64,000 nucleotides of DNA from Oceanobacillus arenosus (GCF_003369575.1 NZ_PIOC01000023.1:64115-128114), one strand, 5' to 3'; positions 8,006 to 19,366 are shown, counted from the stretch's first letter. Notes: a model not told the origin generated them from the letters alone. Numbers and translations are program-made.

Positions 8006-8248
8006 TTATTCCCAAGTGAAATCTTGACTTATTTTTAATTCTTGTAACTGTTCCATAACTTCCTTATGCCGTATTTCACTTTGTTCTTTCATCGATTTAA
8101 AGTCAGTTCTTATTGAGGTCTGATTTTTTTTAACAGAGCTTACTTCTTCTTTAATAGAGCTAGTTTCGTATTTCATTGCAGTTTGCTCTTCTATTATCTT
8201 GACAACAATATTAACTAATTGAGTTAACGGTGCTTCCATACAGTCCAA
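8006..8248 (-). CDS. Small coiled-coil protein
   Basis: Up to 80 residues, rich in Lys, Glu and Gln, with a heptad-like pattern through SSIKEEVSSVKKNQTSIRTD and HKEVMEQLQELK, so most of it should be a single coiled coil. No enzyme motif or membrane segment. Start choice is unclear: the best frame opens at TTG 8248 or ATG 8239, while the strong AGGAGGTG lies about 16 nt before the TTG and points at an ATG in another frame that stops after 11 codons. That may mean an indel near the start. It resembles the coiled-coil proteins at 36978 and 45478 in type but not clearly in sequence. Confidence 0.5.
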   Translation of the reverse strand: MDCMEAPLTQLVNIVVKIIEEQTAMKYETSSIKEEVSSVKKNQTSIRTDFKSMKEQSEIRHKEVMEQLQELKISQDFTWE

Positions 8249-8428
8249 TGTGCCTGCATTTTTTCACCTCCTATTTAAACATCTTTGTCGTACATTATAA
8301 TGAAGTCACCGTTTCCATATGCGTATTAAAGCGATTGTAAAGGTTTCAAATTAAAGCTAGAAAAAATTAGGGTTTTGTAAACATTAGTGATAAAATGCAG
8401 ATATAAAAGTTTCGAAGGAGTGAATCAA

Positions 8429-8857
8429 ATGTCAGTTGATATCTATCTTACATTTAACGGTAATTGTCGAGAAGCGGTATTATTTTATGCAGAAATTTTT
8501 GGAACAGAGAAGCCCAAAATTATGACCTTCGGAGATCAGCCAGCAAATCCGGAATACCCTTTACCAGAGGGTACAGAGAACCTTGTCATGCATTCAAGAT
8601 TAAATATTGATGGAAGTAATGTGATGTTTTCCGATAATTTCCCTGGGATGCCATTTGTTGAAGGGAATAACATTACCTTATCCTTTATCAATAAAAATGA
8701 AGATGAAATTAGATCTGCCTACGATAAACTAAGCAAAGGTGGGGAGATTGTATTAGAACTTCAAGAAACATCATGGAGCAAGCTATATGGACAAGTAACT
8801 GATAAATTTGGTATTCATTGGCAATTTAACCTAGATAGTGGAGAAATGGAATTTTAA
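8429..8857 (+). CDS. VOC-family (PhnB/glyoxalase-like) protein
   Basis: A 142-residue member of the vicinal oxygen chelate superfamily in its PhnB-like branch, with the usual opening VDIYLTFNGNCREAVLFYAE and the final WGKLYGQVTD-like segment (here WSKLYGQVTDKFGIHWQFN). These proteins form dimers of paired beta-alpha-beta-beta-beta units; many bind a metal but their substrates are mostly unknown. The ATG at 8429 follows GAAGGAG by 8 nt, which is why I reject the longer in-frame start at 8387. It has its own terminator. Confidence 0.85.
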   Translation: MSVDIYLTFNGNCREAVLFYAEIFGTEKPKIMTFGDQPANPEYPLPEGTENLVMHSRLNIDGSNVMFSDNFPGMPFVEGNNITLSFINKNEDEIRSAYDKLSKGGEIVLELQETSWSKLYGQVTDKFGIHWQFNLDSGEMEF

Positions 8858-8861
8858 TAAA

Positions 8862-8899
8862 AAAGCCGATTTTCATGTAAATAATTGAAAATCGGCTTT
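8862..8899. terminator. Bidirectional terminator between VOC gene and ltaA
   Basis: AAAGCCGATTTTCA and TGAAAATCGGCTTT form a perfect 14-bp stem with a 10-nt loop. A/T-rich ends on both sides suit termination of both convergent genes. Confidence 0.9.
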
Positions 8900-8920
8900 C
8901 CTTATCTGTTTGAATACACG

Positions 8921-10102
8921 CTACATCAATAAATTCTTATTTCGATACCACAACGAATAAATGAAATAGATGACAGCAGTCAATCCAAAAAAAGCTGCAC
9001 TGAATTGTATCGTTGTGATGATACTACTTTGATTGGCTAAAACACTACCGACTGTTGGTCCAATCATGACGCCAAAACCTTGTAACGCTGAGAATATTCC
9101 CCAACCAGCTTCCTTTAAATCCTCTGGAATATAGCTCGCAATGAAGGAGTTCCATGCGGGTAAATAGAGTGCATAGCATATCCCAAGAAAAATAACGATT
9201 GAGATGGTTATTGCAAGATTTGGGCTAATAATTAGAAGTAATAGTGACATTGCAAGTAGGCATAGACCAATAATAAAGGGAATTATTTTATTGGAAATGC
9301 GATCAACAAGCTTTCCAATTGGTACGAGAAATAATAGTGCACTTCCTCCACCTAACAACATTAACAAGGAATATTGATTCGTTGTAACCCCCAGAACATT
9401 AATTGCAAATGCTGGAAGAATAGGGATGATCATGCCGATTGCAATCCCTTGAAATAATAACCCAGGCACAACCACTTTACTTGTTTTTAATAATCGGAAC
9501 GTAATATTTCGCTGCTCCTTAAGATCGGAATGGCGATAGGATACGTCCCCCTGATTGGCAATGCTATAAATAATCCAACCGATGAGAACAAGTATTGGCA
9601 GAAACCATAAAATATGCTGGATATTAAACTGTAAAAAATGGTTCATTGTGACAAGTCCTGCACCGATTCCAGCAAGCCAGCCAAAATAGACAATGCTAAT
9701 ATTCTGACCACGCTTTTCCTGTCCTGCTTTTGCCAATAAAACAATCCAAAGCGGGCAGATACCAATCCCTAATAAAAGGGCACTGAAAATCATTGTAAAG
9801 CTATTCGTCCATGTAGCGGCAATCGTTAAGCTAATGAAAGAAATGAAAAAGCTTAAATGAATCACAAGATTACTGCCGAGTGGCTTCATAACATAACCAA
9901 CAATTAAGTTTGTAACAGAATCCCCAATAAAATGAATCGATACTGCCACCCCGATTATTGTTAATGAAATCCCTATAGGATGGATCGATAATCCAGGGAG
10001 AAAGCTAAAAATAAATGCGCCTCGCACAAATTCGATTAGAAAAAGGGCAATCACAAGCAAGAAAAACTCTTGCTTAGCCGAAATGCTTTTTAGAATAGTC
10101 AT
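8921..10102 (-). CDS. ltaA: LtaA-type glycolipid flippase (MFS)
   Basis: A 393-residue major-facilitator protein with about twelve membrane segments. It resembles staphylococcal LtaA in several stretches, including LFLIEFVRGAFIFSFLPGL near residue 20, the VYFGWLAGIGAG region near 142 and GFGVMIGPTVG near 348. LtaA flips diglucosyl-diacylglycerol across the cytoplasmic membrane so it can serve as the lipoteichoic acid anchor. It starts 3 nt after the stop of the glucosyltransferase gene upstream, the same ugtP-ltaA order found in staphylococci. That adjacency, plus sequence similarity, makes this more specific than a generic MFS call. Confidence 0.85.
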   Translation of the reverse strand: MTILKSISAKQEFFLLVIALFLIEFVRGAFIFSFLPGLSIHPIGISLTIIGVAVSIHFIGDSVTNLIVGYVMKPLGSNLVIHLSFFISFISLTIAATWTNSFTMIFSALLLGIGICPLWIVLLAKAGQEKRGQNISIVYFGWLAGIGAGLVTMNHFLQFNIQHILWFLPILVLIGWIIYSIANQGDVSYRHSDLKEQRNITFRLLKTSKVVVPGLLFQGIAIGMIIPILPAFAINVLGVTTNQYSLLMLLGGGSALLFLVPIGKLVDRISNKIIPFIIGLCLLAMSLLLLIISPNLAITISIVIFLGICYALYLPAWNSFIASYIPEDLKEAGWGIFSALQGFGVMIGPTVGSVLANQSSIITTIQFSAAFFGLTAVIYFIYSLWYRNKNLLM

Positions 10103-10105
10103 TTG

Positions 10106-11248
10106 TTAAATAATTTCCTTCTTTAGTTTTATTTGTTCACTATCAATTATCTCACTAACATTTTCATAAATAACTTCAGATGCATTGGCATGATATAAAA
10201 ATTTCATCTGATGTTTCATCTTCTGTTGTAGTTCTTCATCTGTAATGACATTCGTAATTACCTCGATGAGCTTGTCAGGATTGCTTACATTTAGAGAAGC
10301 ACCTTTTTGTTCGAAAAATATAGCATTTTCCCGTTCTTGCCCGGGAACAGAACGATATAAGATTAACGGAACCTGTACTGCTAATGCTTCACTTAATGTG
10401 ATTCCACCGGGTTTTGTGATCATTACAGTAGCTATTTTCATTAATTCGTCCATTTTATTAGTATAACCTAAAATCTGTACGTTCTTATTCTCTTCAAATT
10501 TATTAGTTAAATTCATCTTTAACTTTTTATTATGACCACAAACAACAATAACCTGATTATCGTCAATATGGAGAAGATTATTGACAATATCTACCATGTT
10601 CTTCAATACACCATAAGCGCCAGAGGCTAACAAGGTGATTGGTTTCTCTGGATTTAACCCATAGGACCTAATCAGTGCGGCACGATCCGATTGCTGCTCA
10701 AAGCTTGGCTCAATTGGGATACCGGAAACCTTGATTTTATCTGGTGAGATCCCTTTATCTACCATGGCAGCTTTCAAATCTTCTGATGCAACAAAATATC
10801 GGGTAATTTCTTCATGTATCCAGTTATTATGCAAGCCAAAATCTGTTAAGACATTTACCATTGGGATTGGCGAACCGGATTTCTTTAAGAATTCCGGAAC
10901 AACGACCATTGGAAATGTATTGATGATGATGTCGGGATTGAAGTCCTTCACTAGATTTGCAAGCGTCTTTCTCCCATAGTAGTTCATGAAATCTAGTGGT
11001 AAGCTATTCTTATCTTTATTTCCTGCGTAGTAGAAGGAGCCATATAATTTCTGTCCATAAGTAAAGCTCTTAATATATAAGAACTTCGTTGCCTTTGTTA
11101 ACAATGGATGCGCCTCTAAAAATAAATCAGACTCAATGACTTCGTTACACCCATTATTCATAAACGTATCTTGTAGTGTCTTTGAAACTTTTAAATGGCC
11201 ATTTCCATAACTGCCAGTTAATATTAATATTTTTGAGTTTTTAATCAT
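10106..11248 (-). CDS. ugtP: Processive diacylglycerol glucosyltransferase UgtP
   Basis: A 380-residue MurG-like (GT28) glycosyltransferase. It starts with the ILTGSYGNGH motif typical of the UgtP/MGDG synthase family and has the C-terminal donor-binding segment ITKPGGITLSEALA near residue 280 with a nearby conserved PGQERENA. The enzyme adds glucose from UDP-glucose to diacylglycerol, giving the glycolipids that anchor lipoteichoic acid; in B. subtilis it also links nutrient state to cell size. ATG 11248 is chosen over the TTG one codon earlier because of its spacing to AAAGGTGA. First gene of a two-gene operon with ltaA. Confidence 0.93.
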   Translation of the reverse strand: MIKNSKILILTGSYGNGHLKVSKTLQDTFMNNGCNEVIESDLFLEAHPLLTKATKFLYIKSFTYGQKLYGSFYYAGNKDKNSLPLDFMNYYGRKTLANLVKDFNPDIIINTFPMVVVPEFLKKSGSPIPMVNVLTDFGLHNNWIHEEITRYFVASEDLKAAMVDKGISPDKIKVSGIPIEPSFEQQSDRAALIRSYGLNPEKPITLLASGAYGVLKNMVDIVNNLLHIDDNQVIVVCGHNKKLKMNLTNKFEENKNVQILGYTNKMDELMKIATVMITKPGGITLSEALAVQVPLILYRSVPGQERENAIFFEQKGASLNVSNPDKLIEVITNVITDEELQQKMKHQMKFLYHANASEVIYENVSEIIDSEQIKLKKEII

Positions 11249-11495
11249 CAAATCACCTTTCAGGAAAAAATTCTTATTTATATGTGTATCTTGATAATAT
11301 CAAAAGTAATCCATTATATTAAGAGTATAATGCAAAAATATTAAAATTACCTAAAGAAATTGTTAATTAATCATTAAAAACGGGACAATCCGGTTGAAAT
11401 AGGGAATACTAATTGTTTGTTAAGCGTTGATACACAATGATTCCAACGGATGTGATAAAGTAAAACTATATTTAAGAAGCTTGATTGGAGAAAGG

Positions 11496-12260
11496 ATGAA
11501 AGAAATGGAGCCTGTTTCATTATTTCAAAAGAAGTATCATGTTGATCCAAGCAATGTTGATTTTACAAAAAGTATGAAACTGAGTCATTTATTCAGTAGT
11601 TTTCAAGATATCGCCAGTCTAGCTTCCGAAAATCAAGGATTCGGGATTGCGTCTTTGGATCGGGAATTTGGTGTATCCTGGATTTTGGTGAAGATTCGCG
11701 TTGATATTATTCGATATCCTCAAATGGATGAGGAAATTACGATGGAAACATGGGCGCAAGAACCAGGGAAATTAGAATTTGAACGTGATTTTATTGTCCG
11801 CGACGGGCAGGGAGAGATTATTGTTAATGCTGTTTCCACTTGGGTAATTATGGATACAAAGGAAAGAAAATTGAGAAGAACAGATGTCATTTCCTATCAC
11901 ACGCCTACTGCTATCGAAGAACGGGCGATTGATTGCAAATTAGGTAAGCTGAAGCATTATGGAGACTTAGAATTGGCATATAAACGGGTGATTGGTTACA
12001 GTGATATTGATTTCAATGGTCACTTAAATAATTCGAAATATGTAGATTTTATTATGGATTGTTTTTCGCTTGAAGCCCATAAAGAGCGTGGGGTGCAATC
12101 TATTGAAGTTAATTTTAAAAATGAGGCATTGCCAGGGGATTGCATTGTCATGTACAAAGATACGACAGCAAGTAATGAGAATAAAATTTATATTGAAGGC
12201 GTAAACGAAAAGGATAAGAAGGTCGTATTTAAATCAGAAGTGAAAATTGGTCTGAGGTGA
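11496..12260 (+). CDS. Acyl-ACP thioesterase (FatA/FatB-like)
   Basis: A 254-residue protein with two hotdog domains, as in bacterial acyl-ACP thioesterases. The first spans about 1-135 (with GVSWILVKIRVDI), the second about 150-254 with the conserved DIDFNGHLNNSKYVDF segment that places the catalytic Asn/His region. It would release fatty acids from acyl carrier protein in the cytoplasm and so adjust acyl-chain supply. GGAG is 5 nt from the ATG at 11496, which is preferred over an in-frame ATG at 11427 that has no ribosome site. It is convergent with the neopullulanase gene. Confidence 0.88.
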   Translation: MKEMEPVSLFQKKYHVDPSNVDFTKSMKLSHLFSSFQDIASLASENQGFGIASLDREFGVSWILVKIRVDIIRYPQMDEEITMETWAQEPGKLEFERDFIVRDGQGEIIVNAVSTWVIMDTKERKLRRTDVISYHTPTAIEERAIDCKLGKLKHYGDLELAYKRVIGYSDIDFNGHLNNSKYVDFIMDCFSLEAHKERGVQSIEVNFKNEALPGDCIVMYKDTTASNENKIYIEGVNEKDKKVVFKSEVKIGLR

Positions 12261-12295
12261 TGGACTCTATTTACAGTCATTATGAAATGAATGGA

Positions 12296-12331
12296 AAAGA
12301 AGTACCGATCGCTACTCTTGGCACTTCTTTT
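12296..12331. terminator. Terminator between thioesterase and neopullulanase genes
   Basis: AAAGAAGT (12296-12303) and ACTTCTTT (12323-12330) pair perfectly, extended by CC/GG after one mismatch. Short A and T runs on the two flanks suit both directions. Confidence 0.65.
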
Positions 12332-12348
12332 CCAAAAGCGTTTCATGC

Positions 12349-14202
<1,854 letters not shown>

Positions 14203-14228
14203 TTATTTCTTATTTACTAACTAAATAA

Positions 14229-14259
14229 AACCCCGCTTTCCAAAATGGAAAACGGGGTT
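14229..14259 (-). terminator. Terminator-like hairpin in the neopullulanase leader
   Basis: CCCCG/CGGGG and TTTCC/GGAAA form a stem with one mismatch and loop AAAAT. On the minus strand it is followed by TTTTATTT. It lies about 95 nt upstream of the neopullulanase start with no gene upstream on that strand, so it might attenuate that gene or block antisense transcription from the mdx promoter region. Confidence 0.6.
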
Positions 14260-14414
14260 GTTGTTAATAAACAAAGCATTGCCCTTATTATTTACAATTA
14301 CAATTTACAGGAAGATTTTTTAATTGTCAATCATTATTTGATGTAGATCATATACTTCGTGAGGTTTCAATGCAAGCGGGTAATCACATTTAGATTATTA
14401 ATCAAAAAAAGATT

Positions 14415-14430
14415 TGTGAAAACGATTGCA
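14415..14430 (+). promoter_or_regulatory. Operator 1 of mdx promoter (cre/MdxR-like)
   Basis: TGTGAAAACGATTGCA resembles the LacI-family/CcpA cre consensus (12 of 14 core positions by my count) with the central CG. It overlaps the -35 hexamer, so binding would block RNA polymerase. The ligand could be CcpA or the LacI-type regulator encoded at 19622. Confidence 0.65.
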
Positions 14431-14454
14431 TTATTTTTAGAGACGGGCTATAAT
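14426..14454 (+). promoter_or_regulatory. Sigma-A promoter of the maltodextrin importer operon
   Basis: TTGCAT (14426-14431), a 17-nt spacer and TATAAT (14449-14454) predict a start near 14461. It is bracketed by two operator-like palindromes. The leader to mdxE is about 300 nt. Confidence 0.75.
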
Positions 14455-14466
14455 AAAATCACAAGT

Positions 14467-14484
14467 TGCGCAAACGTTTTCACA
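14467..14484 (+). promoter_or_regulatory. Operator 2 of mdx promoter (cre/MdxR-like)
   Basis: TGCGCAAACGTTTTCACA is operator 1 in opposite orientation (GCAAACGTTTTC against GAAAACGATTGC) and lies just downstream of the predicted transcription start, a roadblock position. The two centres are about 53 bp apart, near five helical turns. Confidence 0.65.
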
Positions 14485-14541
14485 AAACATTTAGTTTGCC
14501 TGCTACCATGCTAAAAGGGGGAAATGATGGAAAGGTGAATC

Positions 14542-14583
14542 ATGAATGCGAATGTTATAGGTCATGTTGTCTATACATATTAA
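14542..14583 (+). other. Possible 13-codon leader peptide in the mdx 5' UTR
   Basis: AAAGGTG precedes an ATG that opens MNANVIGHVVYTY and stops. Downstream, TTAGGCTA (14600-14607) could pair with TAGCCTAA (14652-14659). It may be chance. The rest of the 627-bp gap 14137-14763 shows only the promoter, operators and hairpins listed here. Confidence 0.2.
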
Positions 14584-14763
14584 TGGCATTCATGAAGTCT
14601 TAGGCTAGGAAACAGATACTTTTACAAAGCAATAATCATATAATTGTTGATTAGCCTAAAACCAAATGTATTAGATTGTTAGAATTAACCGTAACAGTTA
14701 AGTAGGGGAATTTATTTGTTTTAGTTAAAGAAAATTATTAACTGATAAAGGGAGGAAATAACA

Positions 14764-16035
14764 ATGATTACGATTGGATGGAAAAAACTTGCTCTCGGTT
14801 TGGCTGTATCTGGGTCGCTATTCTTAGCGGCGTGTAGTGATGGTGAAGACAAATCTACCGGTGGAGAAGATAGTGGGAGTAGCAGTACCGCAACTTTAGA
14901 AATTGGAATCGAGGAAGGTTATATTGATTTTGTAAATGAAATCGTTCCCAAATTTGAAGAAGAATACGATGTAACCGTTAAAGTCACCGAAAGAGATTTA
15001 TTTGATACTTTAGAGGCATTACCATTAGACGGTCCAGCAGGGCTTGCTCCAGATGTAATGATTGCACCATATGATCGAATTGGGAATTTGGGGCAACAGG
15101 GTCATTTAGCGGAAGTAACGCTACCAGATGATGGAAGATATGATGACGTTGACGAGCAACAAGTAACGATAAATGAAAAGGTTTACGGATCACCTTTCGT
15201 CATTGAATCATTAATTATGTATTACAACAAAGACTTAATTGATAAGGCGCCAGCTACATTTGAAGAACTCGAAGCATTAACGGAAGATGAGCAGTTTGCT
15301 TTTAAATCTGAATCGGGAAAGAGTACAGCATTTTTAGCAAATTGGCTGGATTTCTATAATTCATACGGTCTACTATCTGGTTACGGTGGATACGTTTTTG
15401 GGGATGTAGGAACGAATACATCAGATATCGGCTTAAATTCAGCTGAATCTATTGAAGCAATCGAATATGCAACCCATTGGTTAAAGGATATTTGGCCACA
15501 AGGAATGCTAGATTCTACTACTTCAGGTAACTTTATTGATGAGCAATTTACAACTGGAAAAGCTGCAGCAATTATTGGTGGACCATGGTCAGCTAATAAT
15601 TATAAAGATGCAGGGGTTAATTATGGTGTTTCAACAATCCCAACATTGCCAAATGGTGAGAATTATCAGCCCTTCGCGGGTGGTAAAGGCTGGATTATCA
15701 GTAATTATGCCAAAAACAAAGAGGCAGCACAGAATTGGTTAGATTTTGTTACAAATGATGAAAATCAGCAGCTGTTGGTTGAAAGAAATGCAGAGGTTCC
15801 CGCTAATCAACATACAAGAGAAATTGTAAGCCAAGGGGATGACGAATTAACGATAGCGGTTATTAATCAATACAATTCTGCTGTTCCAATGCCGAATATT
15901 CCGGAGATGGCAGAAGTTTGGACTGGCGCAGCAACATTAATGTTTGATAGTGCATCAGGAAATAAAACACCTGAAGAATCTGCAAATGATGCAGTTAAAG
16001 TTATTAGTGACAATATTGAACAGAAGTATGAATAA
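14764..16035 (+). CDS. mdxE: Maltodextrin-binding lipoprotein (MdxE-like)
   Basis: A 423-residue extracellular solute-binding protein of the maltose/maltodextrin ABC importer. A lipoprotein signal ends in the lipobox LAAC with Cys24 as the lipid anchor, followed by a Ser/Gly/Asp-rich linker. Family features include FEEEYDVTVKV near 60, FVIESLIMYYN near 144 and the FAGGKGWIIS segment near 302 that contributes to the ligand cleft. GGGAGG lies 8 nt before the ATG. It is followed by a 12-bp stem that probably lets only part of transcription reach the permease genes, giving more binding protein than permease. Confidence 0.9.
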   Translation: MITIGWKKLALGLAVSGSLFLAACSDGEDKSTGGEDSGSSSTATLEIGIEEGYIDFVNEIVPKFEEEYDVTVKVTERDLFDTLEALPLDGPAGLAPDVMIAPYDRIGNLGQQGHLAEVTLPDDGRYDDVDEQQVTINEKVYGSPFVIESLIMYYNKDLIDKAPATFEELEALTEDEQFAFKSESGKSTAFLANWLDFYNSYGLLSGYGGYVFGDVGTNTSDIGLNSAESIEAIEYATHWLKDIWPQGMLDSTTSGNFIDEQFTTGKAAAIIGGPWSANNYKDAGVNYGVSTIPTLPNGENYQPFAGGKGWIISNYAKNKEAAQNWLDFVTNDENQQLLVERNAEVPANQHTREIVSQGDDELTIAVINQYNSAVPMPNIPEMAEVWTGAATLMFDSASGNKTPEESANDAVKVISDNIEQKYE

Positions 16036-16052
16036 TATTCTATAATCCTATA

Positions 16053-16084
16053 TTTGGCAGAGATGAACTCTGATCTCTGCCAAA
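16053..16084 (+). terminator. Intra-operon hairpin between mdxE and mdxF
   Basis: TTTGGCAGAGAT and ATCTCTGCCAAA form a perfect 12-bp stem with an 8-nt loop, followed by GTTCATTTTAGG rather than a full T-run. It fits a leaky terminator or mRNA-stabilising stem after a binding-protein gene. Confidence 0.75.
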
Positions 16085-16173
16085 GTTCATTTTAGGTAGA
16101 TGAGAAAGTGTAACTAAGGATGTCGCCTAAGTTCTTGGTTAAACCTTAGTTTTCTAAAGGGAGTGAAATAATT

Positions 16174-17478
16174 GTGAAGAATACAGAACTAGATGAAAAG
16201 CGCATTCGGAATGCGACATTGCTCTCTATTATTCCTGGTTTAGGTCAATTTTATAATAAACAAGTATTTAAAGGAATCGTATTTCTTGCGGTATTTCTAT
16301 TATTTATTATAGAAATGGTAGGTTTTGGTGCGGGAGCATTAGTTGGATTAATTTCGCTGGGTAGTATTCCAGGTGAGAATCACTCCCTTTTCATGCTAAT
16401 TGAAGGAGCATTACAAATTCTTATTTTTGCTATTTTTTTACTGTTTTATATTGTAAATATATATGACGCTAGAAAAGTTGCAAAATTATGGGCGGAAAAT
16501 AAAAAAGTAAATACATCCATTACATCCATTATGGGAAATGTTGCTGATCATGGATTTCCATATTTATTAACGATTCCAGCATATCTCGCAATGATATTTG
16601 CAATTATCTTTCCCGTTCTCGTAACGCTATTCATTGCTTTTACGAATTATGATTTCTACCATATACCACCAGCAAGTTTAATTGACTGGATTGGTTTCAA
16701 GAACTTTATCAATATTTTCCTGTTAAGCTCTTATCGGGATACATTTTTGGCTGTATTAGGCTGGACGATTATTTGGACAGTATGTGCAACAACCTTACAA
16801 ATCGTAATCGGTATTTTTACTGCAGTTGTACTAAATCAAAAGTTTATTGTTGGAAAAAGAGTCTTTGGAATTATCTTTTTGCTACCGTGGGCTGTTCCCG
16901 CTTTTATTACAATCATGAGTTTTTCAAATATGTTTAATGATAGTATTGGGGCAATCAATACACAAGTAATCCCACTAATCGATTCCCTTCTTCCTTTTAT
17001 TGATATAGGAGCTATTCCGTGGAAGACAGATCCTTTCTGGACTAAAATAGCGATTATTATGATTCAAGGCTGGCTAGGATTTCCATATATTTATGTTTTG
17101 GTTTCAGGCATTTTACAATCTATCCCAGAGGAACAATATGAGGCGGCAAAAATTGATGGTGCAAATGCAATTAAGCGATTCAGACATATTACAATGCCAA
17201 CCATTTTCATGATAGCTGCGCCTATTTTTATCACACAATATACGGGGAACTTTAATAACTTCTCGATGATTTACTTATTTAATGAAGGTGGACCAGGCAG
17301 TATTGGTGCCGGTGCAGGATCAACTGATATTTTAATTTCCTGGATTTATAAATTAACAACGGGAACATCGCCACAGTATTCTGTTGCAGCAGCGGTTACA
17401 TTGTTTATTTCTGCCTTTGTCATTATTGTTTCTTTAATTGTATTTAAAAGAACAAGGGCATTTGAAATGGAGGATTAA
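16174..17478 (+). CDS. mdxF: Maltodextrin ABC permease (MdxF/MalF-like)
   Basis: A 434-residue inner-membrane permease. About eight hydrophobic segments include an extra N-terminal pair (around 15-35 and 65-95), as in MalF-type proteins. The cytoplasmic EAA loop that contacts the ATPase reads [20 protein letters not shown] near 323. The start is GTG at 16174 behind AAAGGGAG. It is followed 2 nt later by mdxG. No dedicated ATPase gene lies in the operon, so a shared MsmX-type ATPase encoded elsewhere is expected, as in B. subtilis. Confidence 0.92.
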   Translation: MKNTELDEKRIRNATLLSIIPGLGQFYNKQVFKGIVFLAVFLLFIIEMVGFGAGALVGLISLGSIPGENHSLFMLIEGALQILIFAIFLLFYIVNIYDARKVAKLWAENKKVNTSITSIMGNVADHGFPYLLTIPAYLAMIFAIIFPVLVTLFIAFTNYDFYHIPPASLIDWIGFKNFINIFLLSSYRDTFLAVLGWTIIWTVCATTLQIVIGIFTAVVLNQKFIVGKRVFGIIFLLPWAVPAFITIMSFSNMFNDSIGAINTQVIPLIDSLLPFIDIGAIPWKTDPFWTKIAIIMIQGWLGFPYIYVLVSGILQSIPEEQYEAAKIDGANAIKRFRHITMPTIFMIAAPIFITQYTGNFNNFSMIYLFNEGGPGSIGAGAGSTDILISWIYKLTTGTSPQYSVAAAVTLFISAFVIIVSLIVFKRTRAFEMED

Positions 17479-17480
17479 CG

Positions 17481-18329
17481 ATGAATTTATTTAAATCCCA
17501 AAAATTTTCCCAGTCTCTAAGCAAGGTCTTTACTTATTTCTATCTCATCCTGTTGGCGATTGTTATCATATATCCACTTTTAATCACAGCAAGCTCCGCT
17601 TTTAAAGCAGGGAATATAACCGCTTTTGATCTGAGCTTCGATGCTAACTGGACGTTAGATAATTTTAGAAGATTATTTACGGAGACCCTATATGGCGAAT
17701 GGTATATGAATACTCTAATCATTGCCATTATTACGATGGTCATTCAAGTAGCAATTATTACATTAGCAGGGTATACGTACAGTAGATACCGTTTCATTGG
17801 TAGAAAAAGAAGTTTAATGTTCTTCTTGGTTATCCAAATGGTACCAACAACTGCTGCTCTAACCGCTTTCTATGTTATGGCCTTGCTGTTTGGAGCATTG
17901 GACCAAAGCTGGTTCTTGATATTCATTTACATCGGCGGTGGTATTCCAATGAATACATGGTTAATGAAGGGATACTTTGACACAGTACCAATCGATTTGG
18001 ATGAATCAGCGAAGCTCGATGGTGCAGGCCATTTAAGGATATTTATCCAAATTGTGTTACCTTTAGTGAAACCAATGCTAGCAGTTCAAGCCTTATGGGC
18101 CTTCATGGCACCATTTGGGGAATATATGCTTGCCAGGTTCCTGCTTCGTACACCTGAAAACTTTACCGTAGCAATTGGGCTGCAAACCTTTATTAATAAT
18201 CCAATGAATCAGAAGGTTGCACTCTTTGCAGCTGGAGCAATTTTGATTGCTGTCCCAATTAGTGTTTTATTCTTTATGCTCCAAAAGAACTTTGTATCTG
18301 GTTTAACTTCCGGAGGTACAAAGGGATAA
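17481..18329 (+). CDS. mdxG: Maltodextrin ABC permease (MdxG/MalG-like)
   Basis: A 282-residue permease with six predicted membrane segments and an EAA loop [17 protein letters not shown] near 172. The C-terminal [12 protein letters not shown] tail is typical of MalG, where it reaches into the ATPase dimer. It starts 2 nt after mdxF, indicating translational coupling. It would form a heterodimer with MdxF in the cytoplasmic membrane. Confidence 0.93.
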   Translation: MNLFKSQKFSQSLSKVFTYFYLILLAIVIIYPLLITASSAFKAGNITAFDLSFDANWTLDNFRRLFTETLYGEWYMNTLIIAIITMVIQVAIITLAGYTYSRYRFIGRKRSLMFFLVIQMVPTTAALTAFYVMALLFGALDQSWFLIFIYIGGGIPMNTWLMKGYFDTVPIDLDESAKLDGAGHLRIFIQIVLPLVKPMLAVQALWAFMAPFGEYMLARFLLRTPENFTVAIGLQTFINNPMNQKVALFAAGAILIAVPISVLFFMLQKNFVSGLTSGGTKG

Positions 18330-18372
18330 TATTAGAGGAATACTGCGAATTATATAGAAATGAAGTGAATAA

Positions 18373-19194
18373 ATGAAAACAGATATTTTCCCATTAAATT
18401 ATTTTAAGACAATATGGACACCATTAAAGGTTTTTAGAGGACGACAGCAATTAAATTGGTTGCAAATTCTAGTCATTTTCCTGTTCTTAAATGCTTTAAT
18501 CATGATACCAGTCTCCCTTAGTTTTGCAAAAATGGATGCATTTCCTATCGAAGGATCCTTTCCAAATGCATTTGCATTAATAGACGAATCTGCAGTTACA
18601 GCTATGAAGGAAGCAGAATTCACAAATGGGAGAGTGGATTTACCTTCCAGCTTTCTTTTTACAAGTGACAATGGGGTGATTGGCGGCGCTTTATCTAAAA
18701 AAGAGGCAGATGAGCTGATCAAGGAAGAAAATGCAATCATATTTCTAGCAGATAAACTGATAATAAAAGAAGGAGACAATCCGATTTCAGAAGTAAAATA
18801 TACAAAGGATTTTACTTTAGATAATGTGACATCAACTGCTGAATTGAAAACTGCTATATCACAGCAGTGGTTCATTCAAAATAAAGGATTTATTGTCGGT
18901 AGTTTAATTCTTGCTGTTTTCAGTCTGTCACTCGCTAGCATTGTATTTATCGTTCTAGGATCATCCATTTTCATTTATTTTACAAGAAAAGGACAATTTT
19001 CTTCGATAAAAACTTTTAAAGAATCCGTAAATTTAATTGTAAACGCAATGGGACTAGCTTCCGTAATATCAATGGTTATCGGCCTCATCCGATATGATAT
19101 GATCACGATGCTTATGATTCAGTCATTCGGAGCGGTACTGATGATATTAGCTGTTTTCTATAAAACTCGTTTCAATGATGACGCAGCAGTATGA
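18373..19194 (+). CDS. mdxH: DUF1189 membrane protein (MdxH/YvdJ-like)
   Basis: A 273-residue membrane protein with an N-terminal hydrophobic segment near 30-50, an extracytoplasmic domain of about 110 residues and three segments in the last 110 residues. The NWLQILVIFLFLNALIMIPV stretch and the overall plan match DUF1189 proteins. B. subtilis YvdJ (MdxH) is of this type and occupies the same position after mdxG, but no biochemical role is firmly known. It lies 43 nt after mdxG with no terminator between. Confidence 0.8.
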   Translation: MKTDIFPLNYFKTIWTPLKVFRGRQQLNWLQILVIFLFLNALIMIPVSLSFAKMDAFPIEGSFPNAFALIDESAVTAMKEAEFTNGRVDLPSSFLFTSDNGVIGGALSKKEADELIKEENAIIFLADKLIIKEGDNPISEVKYTKDFTLDNVTSTAELKTAISQQWFIQNKGFIVGSLILAVFSLSLASIVFIVLGSSIFIYFTRKGQFSSIKTFKESVNLIVNAMGLASVISMVIGLIRYDMITMLMIQSFGAVLMILAVFYKTRFNDDAAV

Positions 19195-19366
19195 ATTTTC
19201 CATTCAATATGACTAAGTTAGTTTTCTTGTAGATTATTGATTTAATCAAGGAATGAAAAAATGATTTTAAGTGCGACATAGTGACAATTTTGTTTAAGAT
19301 CTGGTGGGATGTGGCTATCCAAACACTGGTCACCATCTCTTCATTACAAATCAACATCGGTTATCA

